From the NCBI RefSeq assembly GCF_026625765.1, contig NZ_CP113062.1, positions 2,914,001 to 2,978,000 of the forward strand: a stretch of 64,000 nucleotides of DNA, read 5' to 3'. The stretch's first letter is position 1. Each line of letters starts with the position of its first letter. Positions 33,189-41,222 of this stretch are shown one piece after another. The DNA comes from Frigoribacterium sp. SL97. Lineage in GTDB: Bacteria; Actinomycetota; Actinomycetes; Actinomycetales; Microbacteriaceae. The position numbers and the translations under genes were made by a program. The notes below the pieces were generated by a model. It saw only the letters and a list, made by a program, of their open reading frames with translations, had not been told where the DNA came from and made no database searches.

Positions 33189-33876
33189 CGTCCGCGTCGA
33201 GCCCCGGCAGGATGCCGTCCTCGACGGCGCGACGGAGGAGGTCGACCTTGGTGGGTGCCGGGCGTCCGACCTCGACGTACTTGACGCGGATGCGGTCGAG
33301 GTACTCGCGGGCCGTCGAGTAGCCGATGCCGAGCTGCTGGGCGGCCAGCTTCAGCGGCAGACCCGAGGCGTAGAGGTGCAGGATCTCGCGCTCGCGACGA
33401 CCCAACTGGGCCTTGGCGAAGTCGCGGTCGGCATCGATCGCGCTCGCCCACTCGAGGTTGTTGAGCACGTCGCCGCGGGCGACCGTGGCGACCGCGGCCA
33501 TGACGGTCTTCGTGGCGGAGGACTTCGGGATGACGCCGGCCGCCCCCGCGGCGAGCGCCTCACGGACCGAGGCGACCCGGTCGGCGATGCTGTGCACGAG
33601 GACGGCCGACCCCGTCGCCTGGACGCGCTTGACGTTCTCGGTGACGGTCGAGCCGTCGCCGAGCGACAGGTCGAGGACGACGACGTCGACCTCGCGACCC
33701 GCGAGGTTCTCGACGAACTCCTGCACGCCGGCGGCGGTGAGGATCACCTCGAAGCCCTCGTTCTGGCACGCGGCCTGGATGCCGAGCCGCACCGACTCGT
33801 GGTCGTCGACGACGGCGACCCGCACGGGTGCTGTCTGGCGGGTGGCGATGGGGGTCTCGGTCGTGATGTCTGACAC
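33172..33876 (-). CDS. LuxR/NarL-type response regulator
   Basis: 234 residues from GTG 33876, with AAGGA 5 bases upstream. The receiver domain (about 20-140) has VAVVDDHESVR, phosphoacceptor VVVLDLSLGD and a conserved Lys in IPKSS. The C-terminal HTH reads LGRREREILHLYASGLPLKLAAQQLGIG with an unusual substitution region around YSTAREYLDRIRVKY. It probably works with the overlapping histidine kinases. Targets cannot be inferred. Confidence 0.92.
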   Translation of the reverse strand: MSDITTETPIATRQTAPVRVAVVDDHESVRLGIQAACQNEGFEVILTAAGVQEFVENLAGREVDVVVLDLSLGDGSTVTENVKRVQATGSAVLVHSIADRVASVREALAAGAAGVIPKSSATKTVMAAVATVARGDVLNNLEWASAIDADRDFAKAQLGRREREILHLYASGLPLKLAAQQLGIGYSTAREYLDRIRVKYVEVGRPAPTKVDLLRRAVEDGILPGLDADGGDGR

Positions 33877-33934
33877 GGTGATCCTTCGGTCGGCGTGTGC
33901 CCTGGTCCCTGAATCCCGGGCGTGCACGGGGTAC

Positions 33935-33940
33935 ATCGTA
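33935..33940 (-). promoter_or_regulatory. Candidate -10 element for the response regulator operon
   Basis: TACGAT on the minus strand, 58 bases before the GTG, giving a leader of about 50 bases that contains the ribosome site. No confident -35 is visible. Confidence 0.4.
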
Positions 33941-33953
33941 ACCGGACGGCGGC

Positions 33954-35195
33954 TCAGGCCGGCAGCAGGCGCACCACCGTCTCGACGTGGTGCGTGTTCG
34001 GGAAGAGGTCGTACGCCTGCAGGGCGTCGAGCGCGTAGCCCCGCTCGGCGAAGAGGGCCACGTCCCGGGCGAGGGCGACCGGGTCGCACGCGACGTAGAC
34101 GACCTGGGCCGGGCGGAGGGCCGCGATCTCGGACACCACGTCGCGCCCGGCGCCCGAGCGGGGCGGGTCGAGCACGACCGTCGCGGCGGCGAGGCGCTCG
34201 CGCTCGGCGTCGCTCGCCTGCGACGCGGTCTGGCGCAACCAGCGCTCGACGCGTCCTGTCACGGCCGACGCGCCGATCCACTCGGCCAGGTTCTCGGACG
34301 CGTGCTCGGTGGCCCGCTCGTCGCTCTCGACGCTCGTGATGCGCGTCCCCGCACCGAAGCGGTCCCCCACGGCGGCGGCGAGGAGTCCGACCCCGCCGTA
34401 CAGGTCGAGGTTGGCGCCCTTCGGGTCGAAGCGCTCGGGGTCGATCATGGTCTGCACGGCGGCGGTGAGCGTGGCCGCTGCCTCGCGGTGCACCTGCCAG
34501 AAGCCGCCGTCGTCGAGCCGGAACTCGCGGTCGCCGACGACCTCGGTGATGGTCGAGCGGGCCTGCCGCCCGATGATCAGACGCGCGCCTCCGCCGCTCG
34601 GGGCGACGACGTCGACGTGTTCCTCGCCGGGGAAGGCGTCACCCAGCGGCGCCACCTCGGCGACCTCCGGCGACGCGAGCGGCAGGTCGGGCACGTGCAC
34701 GACCCGGTGCGACCGAGCCGCGTACTGACCGGGACGCCCCTCGGCGTCGAGGTGCAGGCGCAGCCGCGTGCGCCACCCGGTGCCGCCGCGCTCGTCGTCG
34801 CCGGGCAGGGCCTCGACCGAGACGCGGCCGTCGGCGTCGGCGATCCCGCCCATGCGGGTCAGCGCGTCGACCACCACGCGTCGCTTCAGCTCGCGCTGGT
34901 GGCCGAGCTCGACGTGCCCGAACTCGGCGCCGCCGGCACGGTCGGTCGGATCGACCTCGAGGGCGGCCGCGCCCCACACGTGGGGCCGACGGTGCTCGCT
35001 CGCCTCGAGGACGCGCACCGTGTCGGCCCGCCAGAACGCCTTCTTGCGGTCGTCGGTGATGCGCGCCACGACCTTCTCGCCGGGCAGGGTGTCGGTCACG
35101 AACACGACCCGCCCGTCGAGTCTGGCCACCGAGATGCCCCCGTGTGCGATGCCCGTCACGTCCAGTTCGACCTCGCGGCCCAGCATGTCTCCCAT
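33954..35195 (-). CDS. Class I SAM-dependent RNA methyltransferase, TrmA/RlmD-like with TRAM domain
   Basis: 413 residues. Residues about 5-60 form a TRAM RNA-binding domain (VTGIAHGGISVARLDGRVVFV). The catalytic part has LDLYGGVGLLAAAVGD (SAM site), VLDPPRSGAG, the catalytic Cys in VYVACDPVAL and a C-terminal THHVETVVRLLP. This is the 5-methyluridine methyltransferase pattern for tRNA or 23S rRNA. The four cysteines that bind [4Fe-4S] in RlmD-type members are absent; only one Cys is present. It is divergent from maf with 26 bases between the start codons. Confidence 0.92.
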   Translation of the reverse strand: MGDMLGREVELDVTGIAHGGISVARLDGRVVFVTDTLPGEKVVARITDDRKKAFWRADTVRVLEASEHRRPHVWGAAALEVDPTDRAGGAEFGHVELGHQRELKRRVVVDALTRMGGIADADGRVSVEALPGDDERGGTGWRTRLRLHLDAEGRPGQYAARSHRVVHVPDLPLASPEVAEVAPLGDAFPGEEHVDVVAPSGGGARLIIGRQARSTITEVVGDREFRLDDGGFWQVHREAAATLTAAVQTMIDPERFDPKGANLDLYGGVGLLAAAVGDRFGAGTRITSVESDERATEHASENLAEWIGASAVTGRVERWLRQTASQASDAERERLAAATVVLDPPRSGAGRDVVSEIAALRPAQVVYVACDPVALARDVALFAERGYALDALQAYDLFPNTHHVETVVRLLPA

Positions 35196-35221
35196 GCGTC
35201 GAGTCTGACAGGCTGGGCGGC

Positions 35222-35911
35222 ATGACCGTCCCGCTCTACCTGGCCAGCACCTCCCCCGCCCGTCTCGCCCTGCTGCGCGCCGCCGGCGTCGAGCCGGTGC
35301 TGATCAGTCCCGGTGTCGACGAAGAGGCCGCGGTCGCGGTCGAGTCGACACGCCTCGGCCGCGCGCTCACGGCGGCCGAGACGGTGCAGCACCTCGCCAG
35401 GCTCAAGGCCGAGGCCGTGCTCGACACGGTCGTCGACGGCCGCCCGCCCGACGGGTTGGTCCTCGGGGGCGACAGCGCCTTCGAGTTCGACGGCGAGGTG
35501 CACGGCAAACCCCACGAGCCCGCCCTGGCGCTCGACCGGTGGCGCCGCATGGCCGAGATCGGCCACGGCACCCTCTGGTCGGGTCACTGGCTGGTCGACC
35601 ACCGCGGTGGCGCTCCGCGCGTCACCGCCGAGACCCCTTCGGGAGGCGCGGGCCGGGTCGCGAGCGCGTCCCTCACCTTCGCCGACGACCTCGACCCGCG
35701 CGAGCTCGCGGCCTACGTCGAGACGGGCGAGCCGCTCGAGGTCGCGGGGGCCTTCACGATCGATGGTCGGGCATCCGCGTTCATCACGCACATCGAGGGC
35801 ACCCCGAGCGCCGTCGTCGGACTCTCGGTGCCCGTGCTGCGGTCGCTCGTCCGGGGCTTCGGCGTGCCGTGGCACGAGCTGTGGACCTCGCCGACCGCCG
35901 GCTCCTTGTAG
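35222..35911 (+). CDS. maf: Maf-family nucleotide pyrophosphatase
   Basis: 229 residues, start ATG 35222. Maf proteins hydrolyse non-canonical or canonical nucleoside triphosphates such as dTTP/UTP. Signatures: LYLASTSPARLALLRAAGV, VLGGDSAFEFDGEVHGKP, and GAFTIDGRASAFITHIEGTPSAVVGL. Length is within the family range. A CAGGCT hexamer ends 7 bases before the ATG and could direct a leaderless transcript. Confidence 0.94.
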   Translation: MTVPLYLASTSPARLALLRAAGVEPVLISPGVDEEAAVAVESTRLGRALTAAETVQHLARLKAEAVLDTVVDGRPPDGLVLGGDSAFEFDGEVHGKPHEPALALDRWRRMAEIGHGTLWSGHWLVDHRGGAPRVTAETPSGGAGRVASASLTFADDLDPRELAAYVETGEPLEVAGAFTIDGRASAFITHIEGTPSAVVGLSVPVLRSLVRGFGVPWHELWTSPTAGSL

Positions 35912-35976
35912 GTTCTGCCTCGCGCCTCCTCGTCCTTTTTGTGCACGTCAGCCAAAGGCGGACGGGGAGGGCGCAA

Positions 35977-35982
35977 TAGGGT
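35977..35982 (+). promoter_or_regulatory. -10 element of a leaderless carboxylase alpha promoter
   Basis: TAGGGT ends 8 bases before the ATG at 35991. Confidence 0.5.
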
Positions 35983-35990
35983 GGGGAACT

Positions 35991-37748
35991 ATGCCGCGTA
36001 TCAGCAAGGTCCTCATCGCCAATCGTGGAGAGATCGCCGTCCGCGTGATCCGGGCCGCGCGTGACGCCGGAATCGGCTCGGTGGCGGTCTACGCCGACCA
36101 GGACCGCGACGCCCAACACGCCCGCCTCGCCGACGAGGCCTACGCCCTGGGCGGGACGACGAGCGCCGAGACCTACCTGGTCATCGACAAGATCCTCTCG
36201 ATCGCCCGTCGCTCGGGTGCCGACGCCGTGCACCCCGGCTACGGCTTCCTCGCCGAGAACGCGGACTTCGCCCGGGCCGTCCAGGCCGCGGGCCTGGTCT
36301 GGATCGGCCCGTCGCCCGAGGCCATCGAGCAGCTGGGCGACAAGGTCTCGGCCCGGCACATCGCCGAGCGCGTCGGCGCCCCGCTCGCCCCCGGCACCCT
36401 CAACCCCGTCTCGGGCGCCGACGAGGTGCTCGAGTTCGTCGACCAGCACGGCCTCCCCGTCGCGATCAAGGCGGCCTTCGGCGGCGGCGGACGCGGTCTC
36501 AAGGTCGCCCGCACCCGCGAAGAGGTCCCCGAGCTGTTCGACTCGGCCACCCGCGAGGCCGTCGCGGCCTTCGGACGCGGCGAGTGCTTCGTCGAGAAGT
36601 ACCTCGACCAGCCCCGCCACGTCGAGACCCAGTGCCTGGCCGACGCACACGGGAACGTCGTCGTCGTGTCGACCCGCGACTGCTCGCTGCAGCGCCGTCA
36701 CCAGAAGCTCGTCGAAGAGGCCCCCGCACCGTTCCTCACCGACGAGCAGACCACGAAGCTGTACGAGTCGTCGAAGGCCATCCTCCGCGAGGTCGGCTAC
36801 GTCGGTGCCGGCACCTGCGAGTTCCTGATCGGCAAGGACGGCACCGTCTCGTTCCTCGAGGTCAACACGCGCCTCCAGGTCGAACACCCCGTGTCCGAAG
36901 AGGTCACCGGCATCGACCTCGTCCGCGAACAGTTCCGCCTCGCCGAGGGCGGCGTGCTCGACTACGACGACCCCGAGGCCCGCGGCCACTCGTTCGAGTT
37001 CCGCATCAACGGCGAGGACGCCGGTCGGGGCTTCATGCCCGCCCCCGGTCCGATCCACGTCTTCAAGGCCCCGGGCGGTCCCGGCGTCCGCGTCGACAGC
37101 GGCGTCCAGGCCGGCGACGAGATCAGCGGGTCGTTCGACTCGCTTCTCGCCAAGCTGATCGTCACGGGTTCTTCGCGCGAGGACGCCCTCGAGCGTTCCC
37201 GTCGCGCCCTGGCCGAGTTCGAGGTCGCCGGCCTGCCGACCGTGCTGCCGTTCCACCGTGCCATCGTCGACGACCCCGCCTTCGCGCCGGCCGACGGTGC
37301 AGCGTTCTCCATCTACACCCGCTGGATCGAGACCGAGTTCGACAACACCATCCCCGCGTGGAGCGGCGAGGCCGAGGCCCCCCGGCCGGCCGACGAACGC
37401 GACACCGTCGTGGTCGAGGTGGGCGGAAAGCGCCTCGAGGTCTCGCTGCCGGCGGGCCTCGGGTCGCGCACCGCGCCTCCTGCGGTCGCGCCCAAGCGCC
37501 GGGGCGCGCCCCGGTCGTCGGTCGTCACCGCGACCGGTGCCGAGGTCAAGGCTCCGATGCAGGCCACCGTCGTCAAGCTCGCGGTCGAGGCCGGTCAGCA
37601 GGTCGTCAAGGGCGACCTGGTGCTCGTCCTCGAGGCCATGAAGATGGAGCAGCCCGTCGCCGCCCACCGCGACGGCACCGTCTCGGGCATCGCGGCCGTC
37701 GTCGGCGAGACGGTCTCGTCGGGTCACGTCCTGCTCAGCATCGACTGA
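35991..37748 (+). CDS. Acyl-CoA carboxylase alpha subunit (biotin carboxylase + carrier domain)
   Basis: 585 residues. The biotin carboxylase part (about 1-450) has KVLIANRGEIAVRVIRAA, HPGYGFLAENADFA, AAFGGGGRGLKVA (ATP loop), RDCSLQRRHQKLVEEAP and EVNTRLQVEHPVSEEVTG. After a Pro/Arg linker, residues about 515-585 form the carrier domain with EAMKMEQ, where BirA biotinylates the Lys. With the beta and epsilon subunits at 28666-30557 it should make malonyl-CoA or methylmalonyl-CoA for fatty acid synthesis. No nearby SD, consistent with a leaderless transcript. Confidence 0.96.
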   Translation: MPRISKVLIANRGEIAVRVIRAARDAGIGSVAVYADQDRDAQHARLADEAYALGGTTSAETYLVIDKILSIARRSGADAVHPGYGFLAENADFARAVQAAGLVWIGPSPEAIEQLGDKVSARHIAERVGAPLAPGTLNPVSGADEVLEFVDQHGLPVAIKAAFGGGGRGLKVARTREEVPELFDSATREAVAAFGRGECFVEKYLDQPRHVETQCLADAHGNVVVVSTRDCSLQRRHQKLVEEAPAPFLTDEQTTKLYESSKAILREVGYVGAGTCEFLIGKDGTVSFLEVNTRLQVEHPVSEEVTGIDLVREQFRLAEGGVLDYDDPEARGHSFEFRINGEDAGRGFMPAPGPIHVFKAPGGPGVRVDSGVQAGDEISGSFDSLLAKLIVTGSSREDALERSRRALAEFEVAGLPTVLPFHRAIVDDPAFAPADGAAFSIYTRWIETEFDNTIPAWSGEAEAPRPADERDTVVVEVGGKRLEVSLPAGLGSRTAPPAVAPKRRGAPRSSVVTATGAEVKAPMQATVVKLAVEAGQQVVKGDLVLVLEAMKMEQPVAAHRDGTVSGIAAVVGETVSSGHVLLSID

Positions 37749-37796
37749 CCCCCGCGCCGGGCCCGGCGGCGACCGGGGACGCGCGTCGGCAGACCC

Positions 37797-37802
37797 TAGA
37801 GT
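37797..37802 (+). promoter_or_regulatory. -10 element of a leaderless purine nucleoside phosphorylase promoter
   Basis: TAGAGT ends 7 bases before the ATG at 37810, the same hexamer and spacing as the carboxyltransferase promoter at 28653. Confidence 0.6.
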
Positions 37803-37809
37803 GGACGCC

Positions 37810-38643
37810 ATGTCTGAGACCACCACGCACCCGCTCGACGACCGCGCCGCCGACCCCTTCGAGGTCGCCCGCACCGCCGCCGCCGAGATCGCCGAGAAGA
37901 CCGGCGTCGCCCGACACGACATCGCCCTGACGCTGGGCAGCGGTTGGGCCAAGGCCGCCGACCTGATCGGTGAGACCGTCGCCGAGGTCCCCGCGACCGA
38001 GATCACCGGCTTCGCCGCGTCGGCCGTCGTCGGCCACACGAGCTCGATCCGCAGCATCGCACTGCCCTCGGGCAAGCAGGCCCTCGTCATGGGCGCCCGC
38101 ACCCACTACTACGAGGGCCACGGCGTGCGTCGGGTCGTGCACGGCGTGCGCACGGCCGCCGCCACGGGCGCGACGACCATGATCCTGACGAACGGTGCCG
38201 GGGGCATCAAGGAGACCTGGAAGCCCGGCACGCCGGTGCTGATCAGCGACCACATCAACCTCACGGCGGACTCGCCCCTCGAGGGCGCGACGTTCATCGA
38301 CCTGACCGACCTCTACTCGACGCGCCTCCGCGACGTCGCCCGCGGCATCGATCCCGAGCTCGACGAGGGCGTCTACACGCAGTTCCGCGGCCCGCACTAC
38401 GAGACGCCGGCCGAGGTGCAGATGGCCAAGGCCATCGGCGGGCACATCGTGGGCATGTCGACGGCCCTCGAGGCCATCGCCGCGCGCCAGTCCGGCATGG
38501 AGGTGCTCGGCATGTCGCTGATCACCAACCTGGCCGCGGGCATCCAGAAGACGCCGCTCAGCCACGCCGAGGTGCTCGAGGCCGGGCGCGAGGCCGAGGC
38601 CAAGATCAGCGACCTGCTCGCCCGCATCGTGGCGGCCCTGTGA
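37810..38643 (+). CDS. Purine nucleoside phosphorylase (trimeric PunA type)
   Basis: 277 residues from ATG 37810. It cleaves purine (deoxy)ribonucleosides with phosphate into base and pentose-1-phosphate. Motifs: ALTLGSGWAKAAD (phosphate loop), VMGARTHYYEGHGV, LTNGAGGI, FRGPHYETPAEVQM and GMSTALEAIAARQSGMEVLGMSLITNLAAG. All match the low-molecular-mass trimeric family. Its stop overlaps the next start as GTGA, coupling it to the phosphohexomutase that can process sugar-1-phosphates. Confidence 0.95.
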   Translation: MSETTTHPLDDRAADPFEVARTAAAEIAEKTGVARHDIALTLGSGWAKAADLIGETVAEVPATEITGFAASAVVGHTSSIRSIALPSGKQALVMGARTHYYEGHGVRRVVHGVRTAAATGATTMILTNGAGGIKETWKPGTPVLISDHINLTADSPLEGATFIDLTDLYSTRLRDVARGIDPELDEGVYTQFRGPHYETPAEVQMAKAIGGHIVGMSTALEAIAARQSGMEVLGMSLITNLAAGIQKTPLSHAEVLEAGREAEAKISDLLARIVAAL

Positions 38644-40355
38644 GCGGCGACGTGACGGGGTCCGGCAGCGACGGCTCCCCGGTCTCGTCCGACCTCGAGC
38701 GGTTGATCGCGTCGGCCACCGCCTGGCGCGACCAGGACCCCGACGACGAGACGCGCGACGAGCTCGACCGACTGCTGACCCGGGCCGGCTCCGACGACGC
38801 CGACGCCTCGTCCGAACTCGCCGACCGCTTCGCCGGTCGCCTGCAGTTCGGCACGGCCGGCCTGCGCGGCGCCCTCGGCTCGGGTCCGAACCGCATGAAC
38901 CGCGTGCTCGTGGCGCAGGCCGCGGCCGGCTTCGCGGCCTTCCTGCGGGGCCGCGAGTCGAGCCCCTCCATCGTCATCGGCTACGACGGGCGCAAGAACT
39001 CCGACGTCTTCGCGCGGGACACGGCCGAGATCATGGCCGCCGCGGGCGTCGCGGCCACGATCCTGCCCCGCGCCCTCCCGACCCCGGTGCTGGCCTTCGC
39101 CGTGCGCCACCTCGACGTCAGCGCAGGCGTCATGGTGACCGCGAGCCACAACCCGGCGCAGGACAACGGCTACAAGGTCTACCTCGGCGGTGTCGACGCC
39201 GGCTCGCAGATCGTGTCCCCGGTCGACGGCGAGATCGCCGCCGAGATCGAGGAGGCCGCGCAGTCCCCCGTCACGCGACTGGCCCGTTCCGACGACTACC
39301 GCGAGGCCGGTGACGACCTCGTCATGGAGTACGTCCGTCGCACCGCCGCGGTGGCCGGCACGGCGGCGAACGGTCGTCAGCCACGGGTCGTCTACACCGC
39401 GATGCACGGCGTCGGGTGGGAGGTCGCACGCCGCGTGTTCGCGACCGCCGGCTTCACCGAGCCGATCCCGGTCGGCGAGCAGAGCGCCCCCGACCCGGCG
39501 TTCCCGACCGTGGCCTTCCCCAACCCGGAAGAGCCCGGCGCCCTGGACCTCGCGTACGCCACGGCCGGCCGCGTCGAGGCCGACCTGGTCATCGCCAACG
39601 ATCCCGACGCCGACCGGCTCGCGGTCGCGATCCCCGTCGACGGCGGCTGGCGTCGACTCAGCGGCAACGAGGTCGGCTCGCTGCTCGGCTGGCGCGCCGC
39701 AGAACGGGCACGACGGGACGACCGCGACGGCACCCTGGCCGCGAGCATCGTCTCGTCGCCCGCCCTGCGCGAGATCGCCCGGGTACACGGACTCGACTAC
39801 GTCGACACGCTCACGGGATTCAAGTGGGTCTCCCGCGTCGGAGGGCTGCTCTACGGCTACGAAGAGGCACTCGGCTACCTCGTCGACCCCGACGTCGTCC
39901 GCGACAAGGACGGGATCTCGGCCGCGGTCGACCTCCTCGCCCTCGCCACGGAGCTGCACACGGCCGGGTCGAGCCTGGCCGAGCACCTCGTCGCCTTCGA
40001 CGAGCGGTTCGGCGCCTACGCCTCCTCGCAGATCTCGATCCGGGTCGAGGACCTCGCCACCATCACGGACCTCACCGACGGTCTCCGCCGGCGCCCGCCG
40101 TCGACGATCGGCTCGCACCGCGTCGACCGGGTGGACGACTTCCGGGACGGGTTCGGAGCCTTCCCCGCGGGCGACATCCTCCGCTACTGGCTCACCGACG
40201 GCTCACGCGTCATCGTCCGCCCGAGCGGCACCGAGCCGAAGCTCAAGGTCTACATCGACGCGTCGAGCACCGAGGGCGACGCCGTCGCCCGTCGAGCCGC
40301 CGCCGAGGCGGCCGTGGCCGATCTCGACGCGGGCATGCGCGACCTCCTGGCCTGA
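38640..40355 (+). CDS. Phosphohexomutase / phosphopentomutase-type (alpha-D-phosphohexomutase superfamily)
   Basis: 571 residues, GTG start. An N-terminal region of about 60 precedes FGTAGLRGALGSGPNRMN. The active-site serine loop is MVTASHNPAQDNGYKVY, the metal loop NDPDADRLAVAIP, the sugar loop GNEVGS and the phosphate-binding loop RPSGTEPKLKVYID. This is the longer PgcA/PGM2-like form. Given coupling to purine nucleoside phosphorylase, interconversion of ribose-1-phosphate and ribose-5-phosphate is plausible, but glucose or mannose phosphates are equally possible substrates. Confidence 0.92.
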   Translation: MSGDVTGSGSDGSPVSSDLERLIASATAWRDQDPDDETRDELDRLLTRAGSDDADASSELADRFAGRLQFGTAGLRGALGSGPNRMNRVLVAQAAAGFAAFLRGRESSPSIVIGYDGRKNSDVFARDTAEIMAAAGVAATILPRALPTPVLAFAVRHLDVSAGVMVTASHNPAQDNGYKVYLGGVDAGSQIVSPVDGEIAAEIEEAAQSPVTRLARSDDYREAGDDLVMEYVRRTAAVAGTAANGRQPRVVYTAMHGVGWEVARRVFATAGFTEPIPVGEQSAPDPAFPTVAFPNPEEPGALDLAYATAGRVEADLVIANDPDADRLAVAIPVDGGWRRLSGNEVGSLLGWRAAERARRDDRDGTLAASIVSSPALREIARVHGLDYVDTLTGFKWVSRVGGLLYGYEEALGYLVDPDVVRDKDGISAAVDLLALATELHTAGSSLAEHLVAFDERFGAYASSQISIRVEDLATITDLTDGLRRRPPSTIGSHRVDRVDDFRDGFGAFPAGDILRYWLTDGSRVIVRPSGTEPKLKVYIDASSTEGDAVARRAAAEAAVADLDAGMRDLLA

Positions 40356-40378
40356 CGGTCGGGGCGGTGACCGCCCGG

Positions 40379-40433
40379 ACGACGAGAGAGACCCCGGAGG
40401 CGCGAGCTGCGCCTCCGGGGTCTCTCTCGTCGT
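40379..40433. terminator. Long bidirectional terminator
   Basis: A perfect 25-bp inverted repeat (40379-40403 and 40409-40433) around GAGCT. It separates the phosphohexomutase from the convergent PTS genes. Its outer stem contains CGAGAGAG/CTCTCTCG, also found in the terminator at 55868. Confidence 0.92.
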
Positions 40434-40469
40434 GGCCGGTGAGGTTCGCCCCGGTGCCGCACGCCGCGG

Positions 40470-40742
40470 TCAGCCGAGCGACTTCTGCAGCTTCTCGGTG
40501 AGCTCCGCCTGGTCGAAGTGGTTCTGGATGACGATGACGTCGGCGAACGTGGAGCCGATGGCCTCGACGAACTCGGCCGACGTGAGGATCACCTGCGCAT
40601 CGTCACCGACCGTCGCGATCGAGCCGATGTCGGCTGCGACCACGTCGGCCTCGATGTCGAGCTTGGCCAGGACCCGCTCGGCGTTGACCTTGAGGATTCC
40701 GCTGCTGCCGATGCCGGCGCCGCAGATGGTGACGATCTTCAT
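40470..40742 (-). CDS. PTS EIIB component, ascorbate (SgaB/UlaB) type
   Basis: 90 residues. The phosphocysteine loop is at the N-terminus, MKIVTICGAGIGSSGILKVN, with Cys7 as acceptor. The rest alternates short strands and helices as in IIB domains of the galactitol/ascorbate group. It lies 31 bases after the EIIA gene. No membrane EIIC gene is found in this window, so the pair may serve a distant EIIC or act in regulation. Confidence 0.88.
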   Translation of the reverse strand: MKIVTICGAGIGSSGILKVNAERVLAKLDIEADVVAADIGSIATVGDDAQVILTSAEFVEAIGSTFADVIVIQNHFDQAELTEKLQKSLG

Positions 40743-40773
40743 TGTGGGGAGGTCTCGATCCGTGGGAGGGCGA

Positions 40774-41220
40774 TCAGGCGGGGACGCCCATGAGCCGCCG
40801 CACCTCGTCGACCGAGGAGGCGGCCGCGAGGGCGGGGATGACGGAGGCCTCGTTGAAGACGTTCGCCAGGTCGGCGATCGACTCGAGGTGGCCGCCGACG
40901 GTGACGATCGCGAGGCCGAGGACCACGCTGACCGGGTCGTTGTGCGGGTGCCCGAACGGAACGGGCTCGGCCAGGGTCACGACGGCCAGGCCGTCGCGGA
41001 CGACGTCGTCACCGGGCCGTGCGTGGGCCAGGGCGAGACCGGGGGCGATGACCACGTAGGGGCCGTGTTCGTCGATCATGCGGACCATCTCGTCGCCGTA
41101 GCCCTCGCGGGCGGCACCGGAGTCGACCAGGGCACGACCGGCCACTCGGACGGCCTCACGCCAGTCGACGACCTGGGCGCCGATGACGACGGCCTCGTCC
41201 GGCAGCGGCGGGAGTGCCAT
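40774..41220 (-). CDS. PTS EIIA component, ascorbate/mannitol-fructose type
   Basis: 148 residues from ATG 41220, two bases after the adenosine deaminase stop. Family motifs: VVDWREAVRVAG, the phosphohistidine loop PGLALAHARPGDDV, and PVPFGHPHNDPVSVVLGLA. The first His of the LAHARP loop is the likely phosphorylation site. It would receive phosphate from HPr, itself charged by EI (ptsI at 58580), and pass it to the EIIB encoded next. It is in a run of nucleoside salvage genes. Confidence 0.9.
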   Translation of the reverse strand: MALPPLPDEAVVIGAQVVDWREAVRVAGRALVDSGAAREGYGDEMVRMIDEHGPYVVIAPGLALAHARPGDDVVRDGLAVVTLAEPVPFGHPHNDPVSVVLGLAIVTVGGHLESIADLANVFNEASVIPALAAASSVDEVRRLMGVPA

Positions 41221-41222
41221 GG

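Noticed and set aside
35784..38102. A 772-codon minus-strand frame opposite the carboxylase alpha gene
   Set aside because: It mirrors the codon pattern of a confidently identified gene on the plus strand and has no recognisable motif.
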